Origin: Clostridia bacterium
GTDB taxonomy: Bacteria; Bacillota; DTU086
Assembly (NCBI GenBank): GCA_012523575.1
Contig: JAAYIF010000002.1
Location: forward strand, 1-35,780
Reading direction: 5' to 3'
DNA length: 35,780 nt
Position numbers and translations under genes: made by a program. Of this stretch, positions 7,601-15,696 are shown piece by piece (the first letter of the stretch is position 1; each line of letters starts with the position of its first letter). A model generated the notes under the pieces. The model was not told the DNA's origin. It made no database searches and worked only from the letters and a program-made list of their open reading frames with translations.

Positions 7601-8419
7601 TTATTTGTTAATGATGGTAATGTCCTTATCAAACCACTTATTGGATATCTCAGCTAATGTTCCATCCTCTGCCATGGCCTCAAGGGTTTCCTGAACCTTC
7701 TGCATTAGTTCTTGATCGCCTTTGCGGAATCCTACCCCATATTCCTCGCTGGCAAGAGATTCATCCAATACCCTGTAATCTTTGTTTTTAGCTTGCATAT
7801 AGTAGCGCGCCACAATTTCGTCCATTAAAACTGCATCAACTCCGCCTTTTTCAAGATCCATCAGTGCAGTTAAGTTGTCATTAAATTCAGCGATTTCTCC
7901 AAGCTTGGCTTTAAAATCTGCTGCTTTTTCCAAAGCATCGGAAGCACTGGAGCCGGCTTGAAGACCCAGCTTCTTGCCCTCAAGGTCTGACAGCTCTGTA
8001 TATTCCGAATCCGCCATCACAACCAAAACCTGACGGTTTTTCATGTAAGGCTTTGTAAAGAGGATATTTTTCTTACGATCCTCTGTGATGGTAAAGCCGT
8101 TCCAGATGCAGTCAATTTTACCGGTATTTAATTCCTGCTCCTTCACGTCCCAGTCAATGGGCTGAAGCTTAAGTTCAATGCCCAAACGGGAGCAAACTTC
8201 CTTGGCCAGGTCTACGTCAAAGCCTACTATGTTCCCCTTTTCATCCCTAAAACCCATTGGGGGGAAGTTCTCGTCAAGGCCCATGACCAGTTCGCCCTTT
8301 TCCTGAACCTTCTGCCAGGAATCATCCTGCGCAGCCTGTTCTTCTCCTCCCCCACAACCATAAAGCAGCAGTGAAAAAACAACCACAGCAAAAATAATTA
8401 AAAGTCCCCTGCGTTTCAA
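7601..8419 (-). CDS. Amino-acid ABC importer, substrate-binding lipoprotein
   Basis: A 272-residue extracellular solute-binding protein of family 3 (PBPb). The N-terminus is a lipoprotein signal: basic start, hydrophobic stretch, then the lipobox LLYGC with Cys22 as the lipidated residue and a GGG linker. The mature part has family-3 features such as MGLDENFPPMGFRDEKGNIVGFDVDLA split over the first lobe, and FTKPYM and VDAVLMDE further on. It captures a polar amino acid outside the membrane and delivers it to the permease. The start is a TTG after GGGGGAGGG. It is first in the operon and has its own promoter. Confidence 0.95.
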   Translation of the reverse strand: MKRRGLLIIFAVVVFSLLLYGCGGGEEQAAQDDSWQKVQEKGELVMGLDENFPPMGFRDEKGNIVGFDVDLAKEVCSRLGIELKLQPIDWDVKEQELNTGKIDCIWNGFTITEDRKKNILFTKPYMKNRQVLVVMADSEYTELSDLEGKKLGLQAGSSASDALEKAADFKAKLGEIAEFNDNLTALMDLEKGGVDAVLMDEIVARYYMQAKNKDYRVLDESLASEEYGVGFRKGDQELMQKVQETLEAMAEDGTLAEISNKWFDKDITIINK

Positions 8420-8476
8420 AAAATTCCCTCCCCCTGTTAATTTTCTAAAAGTGTCGCTTTTTGCGGCACATATAAT

Positions 8477-8505
8477 ATTATATGCTACAACTTTAATTCA
8501 GTAAA
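8477..8505 (-). promoter_or_regulatory. Sigma-A promoter of the amino-acid importer operon
   Basis: On the minus strand TTTACT (8500-8505), a 17-bp spacer and a perfect TATAAT (8477-8482) lie about 58 bp upstream of the TTG start codon. Confidence 0.6.
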
Positions 8506-8664
8506 GTGATAAAATTGTACAAGGGGAAAATTATCCTCATTGCTTTCGGTCCTAAGCCAAGCATTATACCGTGAAGTTATTAACAATAATTTTTTTCATA
8601 AAAAAACACCCTCATTTAGTGTAGGTGCTAAACTTTGGAAAAGCCTTCTTAATAAATTTTCTTT
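8506..8664. other. Non-coding stretch between importer promoter and repeat copy A
   Basis: No gene is visible here. The segment is AT-rich. Around 8604-8629 it holds a weak hairpin-like stretch (CACCCTC with AGGTG) next to a run of A, which may be a terminator remnant. The last 30 bp before the repeat resemble the outer flank of repeat copy B (TTAATAAATTTTCTTT against the reverse complement of 15496-15512), so the repeat may extend into it. Confidence 0.5.
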
Positions 8665-8853
8665 GGGTCTCTGTTACAGTTTTCGTAACGACTTAACGAA
8701 CGTCGATTAAAACCGGGAGGCGCGGGCAGGACGCTCACGCCAGACAGTCTCTCGCATGGACGCCGAATTTAGGGCGGCCCGGTTTTGTCCATAACCCTGC
8801 GCTTAGAGATGTCCGGCGTGAGTTCCGGAGTGAGTAAACCGCAACGGAGACAC
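8665..8853 (-). repeat. Dispersed palindromic repeat, copy A (core on minus strand)
   Basis: A 189-bp imperfect palindrome. The ends GGGTCTCTGTTACAG (left) and ACCGCAACGGAGACAC (right) are related as inverted repeats. The central part (about 8715-8782) is the reverse complement of the cores of copies B, C and D, including CGCCGAATTTAGGGCGG. In this copy the arm at the right end is the long form (it contains GCGCTTAGAGATGTCC), whereas the arm at the left end is the short form (CGATTAAAACCGGG). It lies between the importer operon and the tRNA-Gly gene. I see no clear target-site duplication. Confidence 0.85.
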
Positions 8854-8860
8854 TTTGTAA

Positions 8861-8893
8861 AAAAACTAACACCCTCTTTTCATGAGGGTGTTA
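8861..8893 (-). terminator. Terminator after tRNA-Gly
   Basis: TAACACCCTC (8867-8876) pairs perfectly with GAGGGTGTTA (8884-8893) around a 7-nt loop. On the minus strand the stem is followed by GTTTTTTTAC. It lies 10 bp past the tRNA-Gly CCA end. Confidence 0.9.
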
Positions 8894-8903
8894 AAAAATT
8901 TTT

Positions 8904-8978
8904 TGGAGCGGAAAACGGGATTCGAACCCGCGGCCCTCGGCTTGGGAAGCCGATGCTCTACCACTGAGCTATTTCCGC
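8904..8978 (-). tRNA. tRNA-Gly (anticodon CCC), CCA encoded
   Basis: The minus strand folds as a tRNA of 75 nt: acceptor GCGGAAA/TTTCCGC, D-arm with TAGCTCAGTGGTAGAGCA, anticodon stem TCGGC/GCCGA with loop TTCCCAA (anticodon CCC, reads GGG), and T-loop GGTTCGAATCC. Discriminator T is followed by an encoded CCA. Confidence 0.96.
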
Positions 8979-9001
8979 ATTATTAACTTTTTTGCAAATA
9001 A

Positions 9002-9030
9002 ATTATATAATTTAACATCGGTAGTGTCAA
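9002..9030 (-). promoter_or_regulatory. Consensus sigma-A promoter of tRNA-Gly
   Basis: On the minus strand a perfect TTGACA (9025-9030), a 17-bp spacer and a perfect TATAAT (9002-9007) end 24 bp upstream of the tRNA 5' end. It lies downstream of the terminator that closes the Lys-Glu unit, so tRNA-Gly is transcribed separately. Confidence 0.9.
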
Positions 9031-9054
9031 ACAAAACCGTTTTTGTTTAGGCTT

Positions 9055-9081
9055 AAAAAAGCCGGGCTAACCCGGCTTTTT
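9055..9081. terminator. Bidirectional-looking terminator after tRNA-Glu
   Basis: AAAAAGCCGGG pairs with CCCGGCTTTTT around a CTAA loop (9056-9081). The stem reads the same on both strands, with a T-run after it on either. On the minus strand it closes the Lys-Glu transcript, 13 bp past the CCA of tRNA-Glu. Confidence 0.9.
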
Positions 9082-9093
9082 AAAATGTAAATA

Positions 9094-9168
9094 TGGTGAC
9101 CCGTAGGGGATTCGAACCCCTGTTACCGGCGTGAAAGGCCGGTGTCTTAACCACTTGACCAACGGGCC
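9094..9168 (-). tRNA. tRNA-Glu (anticodon TTC), CCA encoded
   Basis: The minus strand gives a 75-nt tRNA: acceptor GGCCCGT/ACGGGTC (one G-T pair), D-arm TGGTCAAGTGGTTAAGACA, anticodon stem CCGGC/GCCGG with loop CTTTCAC (anticodon TTC), T-arm AGGGGTTCGAATCCCCT, discriminator A and encoded CCA. Confidence 0.96.
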
Positions 9169-9179
9169 ATGATAGGCCA

Positions 9180-9255
9180 TGGTGAGCCATGGAGGGATCG
9201 AACCTCCAACACCCGGATTAAGAGTCCGGTGCTCTGCCAGTTGAGCTAATGGCCC
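9180..9255 (-). tRNA. tRNA-Lys (anticodon CTT), CCA encoded
   Basis: The minus strand gives a 76-nt tRNA: acceptor GGGCCAT/ATGGCTC, D-arm TAGCTCAACTGGCAGAGCA, anticodon stem CCGGA/TCCGG with loop CTCTTAA (anticodon CTT, reads AAG), T-arm GGAGGTTCGATCCCTCC, discriminator A, CCA encoded. It is first in the Lys-Glu transcript. Confidence 0.96.
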
Positions 9256-9272
9256 CCAGTGGACACTTCTAT

Positions 9273-9301
9273 ATAGTAATATATGATTTCAATTATGTCA
9301 A
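9273..9301 (-). promoter_or_regulatory. Sigma-A promoter of the tRNA-Lys/tRNA-Glu unit
   Basis: On the minus strand a perfect TTGACA (9296-9301), a 17-bp spacer and TACTAT (9273-9278) end 18 bp upstream of the tRNA-Lys 5' end. Confidence 0.75.
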
Positions 9302-9348
9302 TACTATATATAATTTTTTATGGAAAGGAGGAGCTTAATTTAAAAAGG

Positions 9349-10068
9349 TTAATTTCTGTCTTCTGCCAAATGTTTCATGATAAGGGCTTCAACTTCTTCT
9401 AAATGGTCCAGCATTGCATCAAAGGCTTTTTCTCCGTTTCTGGTCTTCACAGCCCTTAAAATTCTCTGGTGACCTCTGTATGAAAGTTCACTGCCCTGTG
9501 CAGCCTTAATTGATTTCTCCCTGGTCTGCCAGATCATATCGTGCATAACTTCAACTATTTTTAATGCGATTTCGTTATTGGCAGCCTTGGCGAGATAGTA
9601 ATGGAAACGGCTGTCCTCATCAATAATCAGCTCTCCCTTTTCAATGAGCTCCTTCTGTTTCCTTAGTGAATCTTCTAAGATCCTTATGTCCTCCTCCGTT
9701 GCCCGCTCGGCAGCCAACTGGGCCAAATTGGGTTCCAGAATGCGCCTCATTTCCAGGGGTTCCCTCAACTGATCCTTATTCTTTATTATCGTATCAAGTA
9801 CGGGATCAATATCAAAATCAAGTTTTTCCGCAACGCTGAAAGTGCCGCCCCCAATTTTACGCTCAATAAGACCCAGGGTTTCTAAAACAGTGAGGGCCTG
9901 CCTAATGGAAACCCTGCTCACTCCAAACTGCTTGGCCAGTTCCCGTTCCGAAGGAAGTTTCTCCCCTGGACCCAGCTCGCCGTTGGCAATGAGCTCCTTG
10001 AGCTGTTTAACCACTTCTTCGTATACACGAGTTTTTTTAATTGTTTTGATTTTCACTTTATTCTTCAC
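9349..10068 (-). CDS. GntR-family regulator with FCD ligand domain (FadR/LldR type)
   Basis: A regulator of about 239 residues. The N-terminal winged helix-turn-helix includes GPGEKLPSERELAKQFGVSRVSIRQAL, split as helix 2 and recognition helix. The C-terminal all-helical FCD domain carries the expected acidic and histidine residues (DSRFHYYLAKAANNE, GHQRIL, DHLEEV) that bind a metal and a carboxylic acid. It follows the FMN-dependent hydroxy-acid dehydrogenase gene by 22 bp and probably senses that enzyme's substrate or product, as LldR does for lactate; that is inference from context. The first GTG (10068) directly abuts the AGGA of its ribosome binding site; a GTG at 10056 is an alternative start. 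Confidence 0.93.
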   Translation of the reverse strand: MKNKVKIKTIKKTRVYEEVVKQLKELIANGELGPGEKLPSERELAKQFGVSRVSIRQALTVLETLGLIERKIGGGTFSVAEKLDFDIDPVLDTIIKNKDQLREPLEMRRILEPNLAQLAAERATEEDIRILEDSLRKQKELIEKGELIIDEDSRFHYYLAKAANNEIALKIVEVMHDMIWQTREKSIKAAQGSELSYRGHQRILRAVKTRNGEKAFDAMLDHLEEVEALIMKHLAEDRN

Positions 10069-10090
10069 TCCTGACCTATTATATTATTAT

Positions 10091-11116
10091 TTAAATTTTG
10101 CCCCTAAAAATAACCTCAGGGCTAATTTCCTTTATCGAAGCACAACCCGTAAGTATCATTGCCTGGATCAGCTCATTTTTAAGTTTTTTCAAATAAAAGC
10201 TCACTCCCTGGGTTCCCCCACCTAACATTGCCACAGCCAGAGGCCTTCCCACAAGCACGGCTTTGGCTCCCAGGGCAATGTATTTTAGAACATCTATCCC
10301 CGAGCGGACACCGCCGTCAACTAAAACCTCTGTTTCATCCCCAACGGCACTTACTATTCCAGGCAGAACCCTTGCAGCCCCCGGCATGGAGTCCAGTATT
10401 CTGCCGCCGTGGTTGGAAACCACAATGGCCGATGCCCCCGCACGCACAGCCTTTACAGCTTCATCGGGGGTCATGATGCCTTTTACAATAAAAGGAAGCC
10501 TGGTACTGCTTATTATCTCCCCCAGTTCCTCGGGAGTTTTGGGACCCACGGGCTGACCCTTCAATGCCATAGTTATAAGCCCCGCGCCGTCAACGTCCAT
10601 TCCCACAGCCAGAGCTTTGGCCTCTTCGGCTTTGGAGATATATTTAAATACTTCCTTCTGCTCCCTGGGCTTTATAATGGGAATTCCCTTTCCTCCACAC
10701 TTTCTTATGGCGCTGACCCCGGAATCATACATCGCGGGATCCGCCCCGTCTCCGGTCATGGCTATGGTTCCCGCGGCAATGCTTCCCTCCACTATGGAGT
10801 TGGCAAATTCCTCTTCGGATACAGCCCCGCCCATGTTATAGGAAATCCCCGTCATAGGCGCAGCTATAACAGGAAGCTCCAGTCGCTGCCCTAGAAATTC
10901 GATGGAAGTATCTGGCTCCTTTGCTCCGTGGATAACCCTTAAATTAACTTTGATTTCCTTTAGGGCTTCTACGTTGTCAACAAAGGAGCTTCCACTCCCG
11001 GCTCCTCCCATACCGGGAACCTCTCCCGCACAGACCTTCCCATTGCATTCCCTGCAAACCCGGCAGTACCCCTTAAACTTTATTTTTGCTTCATTTTCAA
11101 TGGTCTTCCAATCCAA
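10091..11116 (-). CDS. FMN-dependent alpha-hydroxy-acid dehydrogenase-like protein with N-terminal Cys cluster
   Basis: A 341-residue TIM-barrel flavoprotein of the lactate/glycolate oxidase superfamily. Key residues can be seen: Lys212 in VKGIMTPDEA, the catalytic base His236 in VVSNHGGR, and the FMN-phosphate-binding segment LVDGGVRSGIDVLKYIALGAKAVLVGRP. Members oxidise 2-hydroxy acids, such as L-lactate, to 2-oxo acids. The N-terminus is unusual: C18, C21, C24 and C29 form CxxCxxCxxxxC, which could bind a metal or an Fe-S cluster and pass electrons to an anaerobic acceptor. It is followed by a GntR regulator in the same direction. The start is a TTG after GGAGGGG. Substrate is not certain; isopentenyl-diphosphate isomerase type 2 is a related fold but the fit is worse. 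Confidence 0.88.
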   Translation of the reverse strand: MDWKTIENEAKIKFKGYCRVCRECNGKVCAGEVPGMGGAGSGSSFVDNVEALKEIKVNLRVIHGAKEPDTSIEFLGQRLELPVIAAPMTGISYNMGGAVSEEEFANSIVEGSIAAGTIAMTGDGADPAMYDSGVSAIRKCGGKGIPIIKPREQKEVFKYISKAEEAKALAVGMDVDGAGLITMALKGQPVGPKTPEELGEIISSTRLPFIVKGIMTPDEAVKAVRAGASAIVVSNHGGRILDSMPGAARVLPGIVSAVGDETEVLVDGGVRSGIDVLKYIALGAKAVLVGRPLAVAMLGGGTQGVSFYLKKLKNELIQAMILTGCASIKEISPEVIFRGKI

Positions 11117-11139
11117 AACCTGCCCCTCCTCCGATAAAA

Positions 11140-11157
11140 ACCAAATGCCACCTTGGT
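11140..11157. promoter_or_regulatory. Inverted repeat upstream of the dehydrogenase gene, possible GntR operator
   Basis: ACCAA (11140-11144) and TTGGT (11153-11157) form an inverted repeat separated by 8 bp, about 25-40 bp upstream of the TTG start codon. The position suits autoregulation by the GntR protein of this operon, but the arms are short and this is a guess from position. Confidence 0.3.
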
Positions 11158-11237
11158 ATAATTTTAAAACCTTTAAAAAATATAACCATTTAATTTAGTT
11201 TATCACAAAACGTTAATTTATCAAAAGCATTTGTACA

Positions 11238-11263
11238 TAAAAAAAAACCAGGTAAGGCACCTG
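11238..11263 (-). terminator. Terminator after purA
   Basis: CAGGT (11249-11253) pairs with ACCTG (11259-11263) around a 5-nt loop and, on the minus strand, runs into GTTTTTTTTTATG. It overlaps the last codons of purA's 3' end. Confidence 0.75.
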
Positions 11264-11267
11264 ATTT

Positions 11268-12578
<1,311 letters not shown>

Positions 12579-13979
12579 TTAGAAAAGCCCTTCTTTTTTT
12601 AATATATCCCTTGCGATAACAACCCCCGATATAGAAGCTTGGATAAGACCGCGGGTTATTCCTGCTCCATCCCCCGCAGCATAGAGGTTTTTAATTTTTG
12701 TTTCCAGGGAATTGTTCACCTCCAAACGGGAAGAATAAAATTTTACTTCCACCCCATATAGAAGGGTATATTTGGAATATACTCCCGGTGCCACAATATC
12801 AAGGGCTCTGAGCATTTCAATTATTGCCACCAAATGACGGTATGGGAAAACCAGAGATATATCCCCCGGTGTGGCCTCGGTTAATGTGGGATCAATGGGG
12901 GATTTTTTCAGTCTGTCCCAAGTGGTTCTTCTTCCCGCAAGGAGATCCCCCAATCTCTGCACCAATACACTCTCCCCCAGGAGATTGGCAAGACGTCCGA
13001 TATATTCACCGTATGCGATGGGTTCCTTAAAGGGCTCAGTAAAGGTCTTGCTCACCAGGAGAGCAAAGTTTGTATTGTTAGTCTTTCTTTCCGCATGGGT
13101 GTGACCGTTTACTGTTACCAAATCCCCAAAACATTCCAAAACCACTTCACCGTTGGGATTCATACAGAAAGTCCTTACTTTATCATCAAAGGTTTGGGAA
13201 TAAAAAATAAATTTAGATTCGTAAACCACGTCAGTAATATGCCTCATCACCTCAGCGGGAACCTCAACCCTTACCCCTATATCCACAGGATTTACCGCCA
13301 TCGGAATTTCTAAACGCTTGCCCTCATTAAGAAGCCACTGGGCGCCCTCCCTGCCGGGAGCACAAATAATATATTTCCCCCTATATTCCTCACCATCCGA
13401 AGTTATCACTGCCGCTGCCCTTGACTCTTCTGTAATAATGCGTTCTACCTTTTTCCTGCAGTATATTTCCACTCCCAGTTCAAGAAGATAATCCCTCATA
13501 TTTTTTAAAACTTCCTTGGTGCGTCCCGTACCCATATGTCTTACGGGGGCATGGATGAATTTCAACTGTGCCAACACGGCTTTTCTTCGAATCTTTTCTA
13601 TTTCTTCCTCCTGATCAATACCGTAAACCTTTTTGGGCGCTCCGAATTCAAGATATATGCCATCCACATATTCTATTAAATCCTTAAAAGTATGCAAATC
13701 CAAATACTGATCCAGCATTCCTCCCACATCGGGGGAAAGGGTTAACTTTCCATCACTGAATGCCCCGGCTCCGCCCCATCCGGAAACGGTAACACAGGGC
13801 TTACAACTTCTGCATCCTCCTTCACCCCTTTGAAGGGGACAGAGGCGTTCTTCAAGGGTTCCGCCTTTTTCAAACATGGCTATTTTAAGATTCCTTGTGT
13901 TTCTGCAGAGTTCAAAGGCGGTAAAAATACCAGCCGGGCCTGTACCTATAATAACAACGTCATAGCTCCGTGAAGCCAA
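12579..13979 (-). CDS. FAD-dependent dehydrogenase of the COG2509 type
   Basis: A 466-residue flavoprotein. The N-terminal dinucleotide-binding motif is DVVIIGTGPAGIFTAFEL. A cysteine-containing stretch (CPLQRGEGGCRSCKPC, about residues 47-62) follows, then GWGGAGAFSDGKLTL. Near the C-terminus KNLYAAGDGAGITRGLIQA is the second FAD contact. This is the pattern of uncharacterised FAD-dependent dehydrogenases that are common near purA in Clostridia. The substrate is not known. The start is a TTG after GGGAGG, and a strong promoter lies about 110 bp upstream, so this gene leads the purA transcript. Confidence 0.92.
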   Translation of the reverse strand: MASRSYDVVIIGTGPAGIFTAFELCRNTRNLKIAMFEKGGTLEERLCPLQRGEGGCRSCKPCVTVSGWGGAGAFSDGKLTLSPDVGGMLDQYLDLHTFKDLIEYVDGIYLEFGAPKKVYGIDQEEEIEKIRRKAVLAQLKFIHAPVRHMGTGRTKEVLKNMRDYLLELGVEIYCRKKVERIITEESRAAAVITSDGEEYRGKYIICAPGREGAQWLLNEGKRLEIPMAVNPVDIGVRVEVPAEVMRHITDVVYESKFIFYSQTFDDKVRTFCMNPNGEVVLECFGDLVTVNGHTHAERKTNNTNFALLVSKTFTEPFKEPIAYGEYIGRLANLLGESVLVQRLGDLLAGRRTTWDRLKKSPIDPTLTEATPGDISLVFPYRHLVAIIEMLRALDIVAPGVYSKYTLLYGVEVKFYSSRLEVNNSLETKIKNLYAAGDGAGITRGLIQASISGVVIARDILKKEGLF

Positions 13980-14091
13980 TTATAAAACCTCCCAGCCTAA
14001 AAGCGAAACAATCCCATTTTATATTGTTAATTGTTGGATAAGTCATTTATACAAAAAAAATATTTTCCAAATATAGGCACTAAGCAGAGTT

Positions 14092-14120
14092 ATTATAACA
14101 AAGGGACTTAAGATAGTCAA
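14092..14120 (-). promoter_or_regulatory. Sigma-A promoter for the FAD dehydrogenase-purA operon
   Basis: On the minus strand TTGACT (14115-14120), a 17-bp spacer and a perfect TATAAT (14092-14097). The untranslated leader of about 105 nt has no structure I recognise. Confidence 0.85.
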
Positions 14121-14199
14121 GAAAACATAAAACCCCGCAACATACTCCCAACACCTACGCTCCCTTTAGAAGGAAAAGACTTTTTTTGAAAAGTAGTTA

Positions 14200-14228
14200 A
14201 ATTTAAAGAAGCCGCTGTAAAAAGCGGC
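14200..14228 (-). terminator. Terminator after the sigma-factor gene
   Basis: GCCGCT (14211-14216) pairs with AGCGGC (14223-14228) around a 6-nt loop and, on the minus strand, runs into TTCTTTAAATTT. It lies 45 bp past the stop codon. Confidence 0.7.
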
Positions 14229-14272
14229 CTTAGCAAAAATAAACCTTAATATATATTTTGAATGAGTTCAAT

Positions 14273-14875
14273 TTATATAAGTTCAATTTTATAAAATTCT
14301 TCTCTAAGATTTTTTATTGCCCTGGTTTTTAGCCTTGATACCCAACCCTGAGAAATTCCCAAATCCTTTGATATCTCAATTTCCGTCTGCGGTTCTCCTA
14401 AAAATCCAAATTTTCGCTTTAATATGGCCTGTTCCAGCTTGGGCAGCTTTTCCAGCATTCTCCGGAGGTACTGAATTTCACACTGGCGCTCCACTTCTTC
14501 CTCAAGGCTATAATCATCAGCTATACAGTCCATATAACTGAAGCGTTCCTCACTCTTTTCGTCCTGCTGTCCCGGCAGCTCATTTTCTAGGTAGCAAAAT
14601 CTTTTTTCATACCGTTTCCGGGTGCGCAGGAAAAGACGAATTTCATTTTTTATGCAGATTACCGCATAGGAAGCAAACTGAACTCCGCTTTCTGGCTTAA
14701 AGGTTCTTGCTGCCTTAACAAGTCCTAGGCATCCCTGGCTGTAAAATTCTTCATCTTCCTGTTTGTTTCTGGGTGAAAAGGAATTGACCACATAACCCAC
14801 AAGCCCTATATTGTTCTCTACAAGCTCCCGGTAGCAGGACGTGTCATCTTTACTCGGACAACAGGTATTCCCCAT
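14273..14875 (-). CDS. Sigma-70 family sigma factor resembling sporulation sigmas
   Basis: A 200-residue sigma factor. Region 2 spans about residues 18-85, including FYSQGCLGLVKAARTF and FASYAVICIKNEIRLFLR, which closely resemble SigE/SigK-type region 2. Region 3 is very short. Region 4 spans about 130-195, with a helix-turn-helix in TEIEISKDLGISQGWVSRLKTRAIKNL. There is no pro-sequence and no autoinhibitory extension; the N-terminus has a small Cys pair (NTCCPS). It stands alone between two non-coding stretches with no adjacent anti-sigma factor. It differs in length and N-terminus from the SigE, SigF, SigG and SigK I know, so I leave it unnamed. Confidence 0.9.
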   Translation of the reverse strand: MGNTCCPSKDDTSCYRELVENNIGLVGYVVNSFSPRNKQEDEEFYSQGCLGLVKAARTFKPESGVQFASYAVICIKNEIRLFLRTRKRYEKRFCYLENELPGQQDEKSEERFSYMDCIADDYSLEEEVERQCEIQYLRRMLEKLPKLEQAILKRKFGFLGEPQTEIEISKDLGISQGWVSRLKTRAIKNLREEFYKIELI

Positions 14876-15280
14876 ATTCTCACCGCCTGCCAGCAGATTT
14901 TTTTCTACCCCTCCTACTTTTGTCTACGCTGCAGTTACCAAACTGCCGGCTTTCCAAACATCCCCCCCTTCCTAAAAAGTTCCTCTAATGCCCCATTTAA
15001 TTTTAGCACAACGAAGGTGAAATGTCTACGATTTTAAGCTGTTTAGGCCAAATATGCCATGGTTTTTTGGTATACCGTATCCCTATCTTTAATTTTCTCT
15101 TTTTTACTGCCTGAATTGCCTCAAGGGCTTGGGGCCCAAGGCTTTGGAAGGCCAAGCTATCCCTCGGAAATGAAAAAATTCCTCCGGGTGCCATTTCAAG
15201 CACCATTTCCACCGCTTTGGCAAGAATTACGGCAATAAAAAGAACTGTGATAAATTTCTACTAAAAAATAAGGATAAAAA
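14876..15280. other. Gap upstream of the sigma-factor gene, with a possible gene remnant
   Basis: No clear promoter is visible for the sigma gene. On the minus strand an open frame covers about 15003-15260 and would encode up to 80 residues (for example APGGIFSFPRDSLAFQSLG and KKRKLKIGIRYTKKPWHIWP). It has no usable ribosome binding site, begins after a stop codon and matches no family I know. Its amino-acid make-up looks protein-like rather than random, so a decayed or truncated gene is possible. Confidence 0.3.
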
Positions 15281-15493
15281 AGTCTCTGCTGCGGTTTGCT
15301 CACTCCTTAAACTCACGCCGGACATCTCTAAGCGCAGTGTTATGGGCAAAACCGGACCGCCCTAAATTCGGCGTCCATGTGAGAGAATGGTTGGCGCTCA
15401 TCTTCTGCTCGCGCCTTCCGGTTTTGCCCTACGCTTTGCCAAGAGTGGTTAGCCGGCGTTCGTTAAGTCGTTTCACAAACCGCAGTATAGACC
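15281..15493 (+). repeat. Dispersed palindromic repeat, copy B (longest copy)
   Basis: A 213-bp imperfect palindrome with both arms in the long form. The left arm starts AGTCTCTGCTGCGGTTTG and the right arm ends CACAAACCGCAGTATAGACC. Inside, ACGCCGGACATCTCT pairs loosely with the reverse of AGAGTGGTTAGCCGGCGT, and GGGCAAAACCGG (15344-15355) pairs exactly with CCGGTTTTGCCC (15418-15429). The core (about 15352-15420) is shared with the other copies. It contains no gene. It lies upstream of the sigma-factor gene. Confidence 0.88.
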
Positions 15494-15696
15494 TCACAAG
15501 ATTTATTAAGATGCTTTGTCCACAGCCTGAACGAGGATAAATTCTTATCATCCGGTTTATTTCATATTTTGGGGTTTATGTACATATGAGGAATTAATTA
15601 AAAAGAAGAAGCGCTAAGTGATGAAAACTCGCATGGGTGAACCGTAGGCGGTGGGGGTTGTGGTGGGGGTTGTTTTTTAGTTTTCTAACGCACATG
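15494..15696. other. Non-coding stretch after DUF2148 gene with a G-rich tandem repeat
   Basis: No gene is visible. GGTGGGGGTTGT occurs twice in perfect tandem at 15650-15661 and 15662-15673, preceded by GGC. The plus strand therefore has several G-runs that could fold as a two-layer G-quadruplex, and the minus strand, which is the transcribed sense here, is C-rich. I see no ordinary terminator for the DUF2148 gene. Confidence 0.5.

Noticed and set aside
8641..8900. CRISPR-like or riboswitch explanation for the repeated structure
   Set aside because: Copies are far apart, in both orientations, in front of or behind unrelated genes, and without spacers; this fits a mobile element better.
8785..8967. 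Open frame on plus through repeat copy A and tRNA-Gly
   Set aside because: It runs through the antisense of a tRNA and part of a repeat and has no ribosome binding site.
15337..15540. Plus-strand frame inside repeat copy B as a transposase fragment
   Set aside because: The translation has no transposase features and the same core in other copies is not open in a shared frame.
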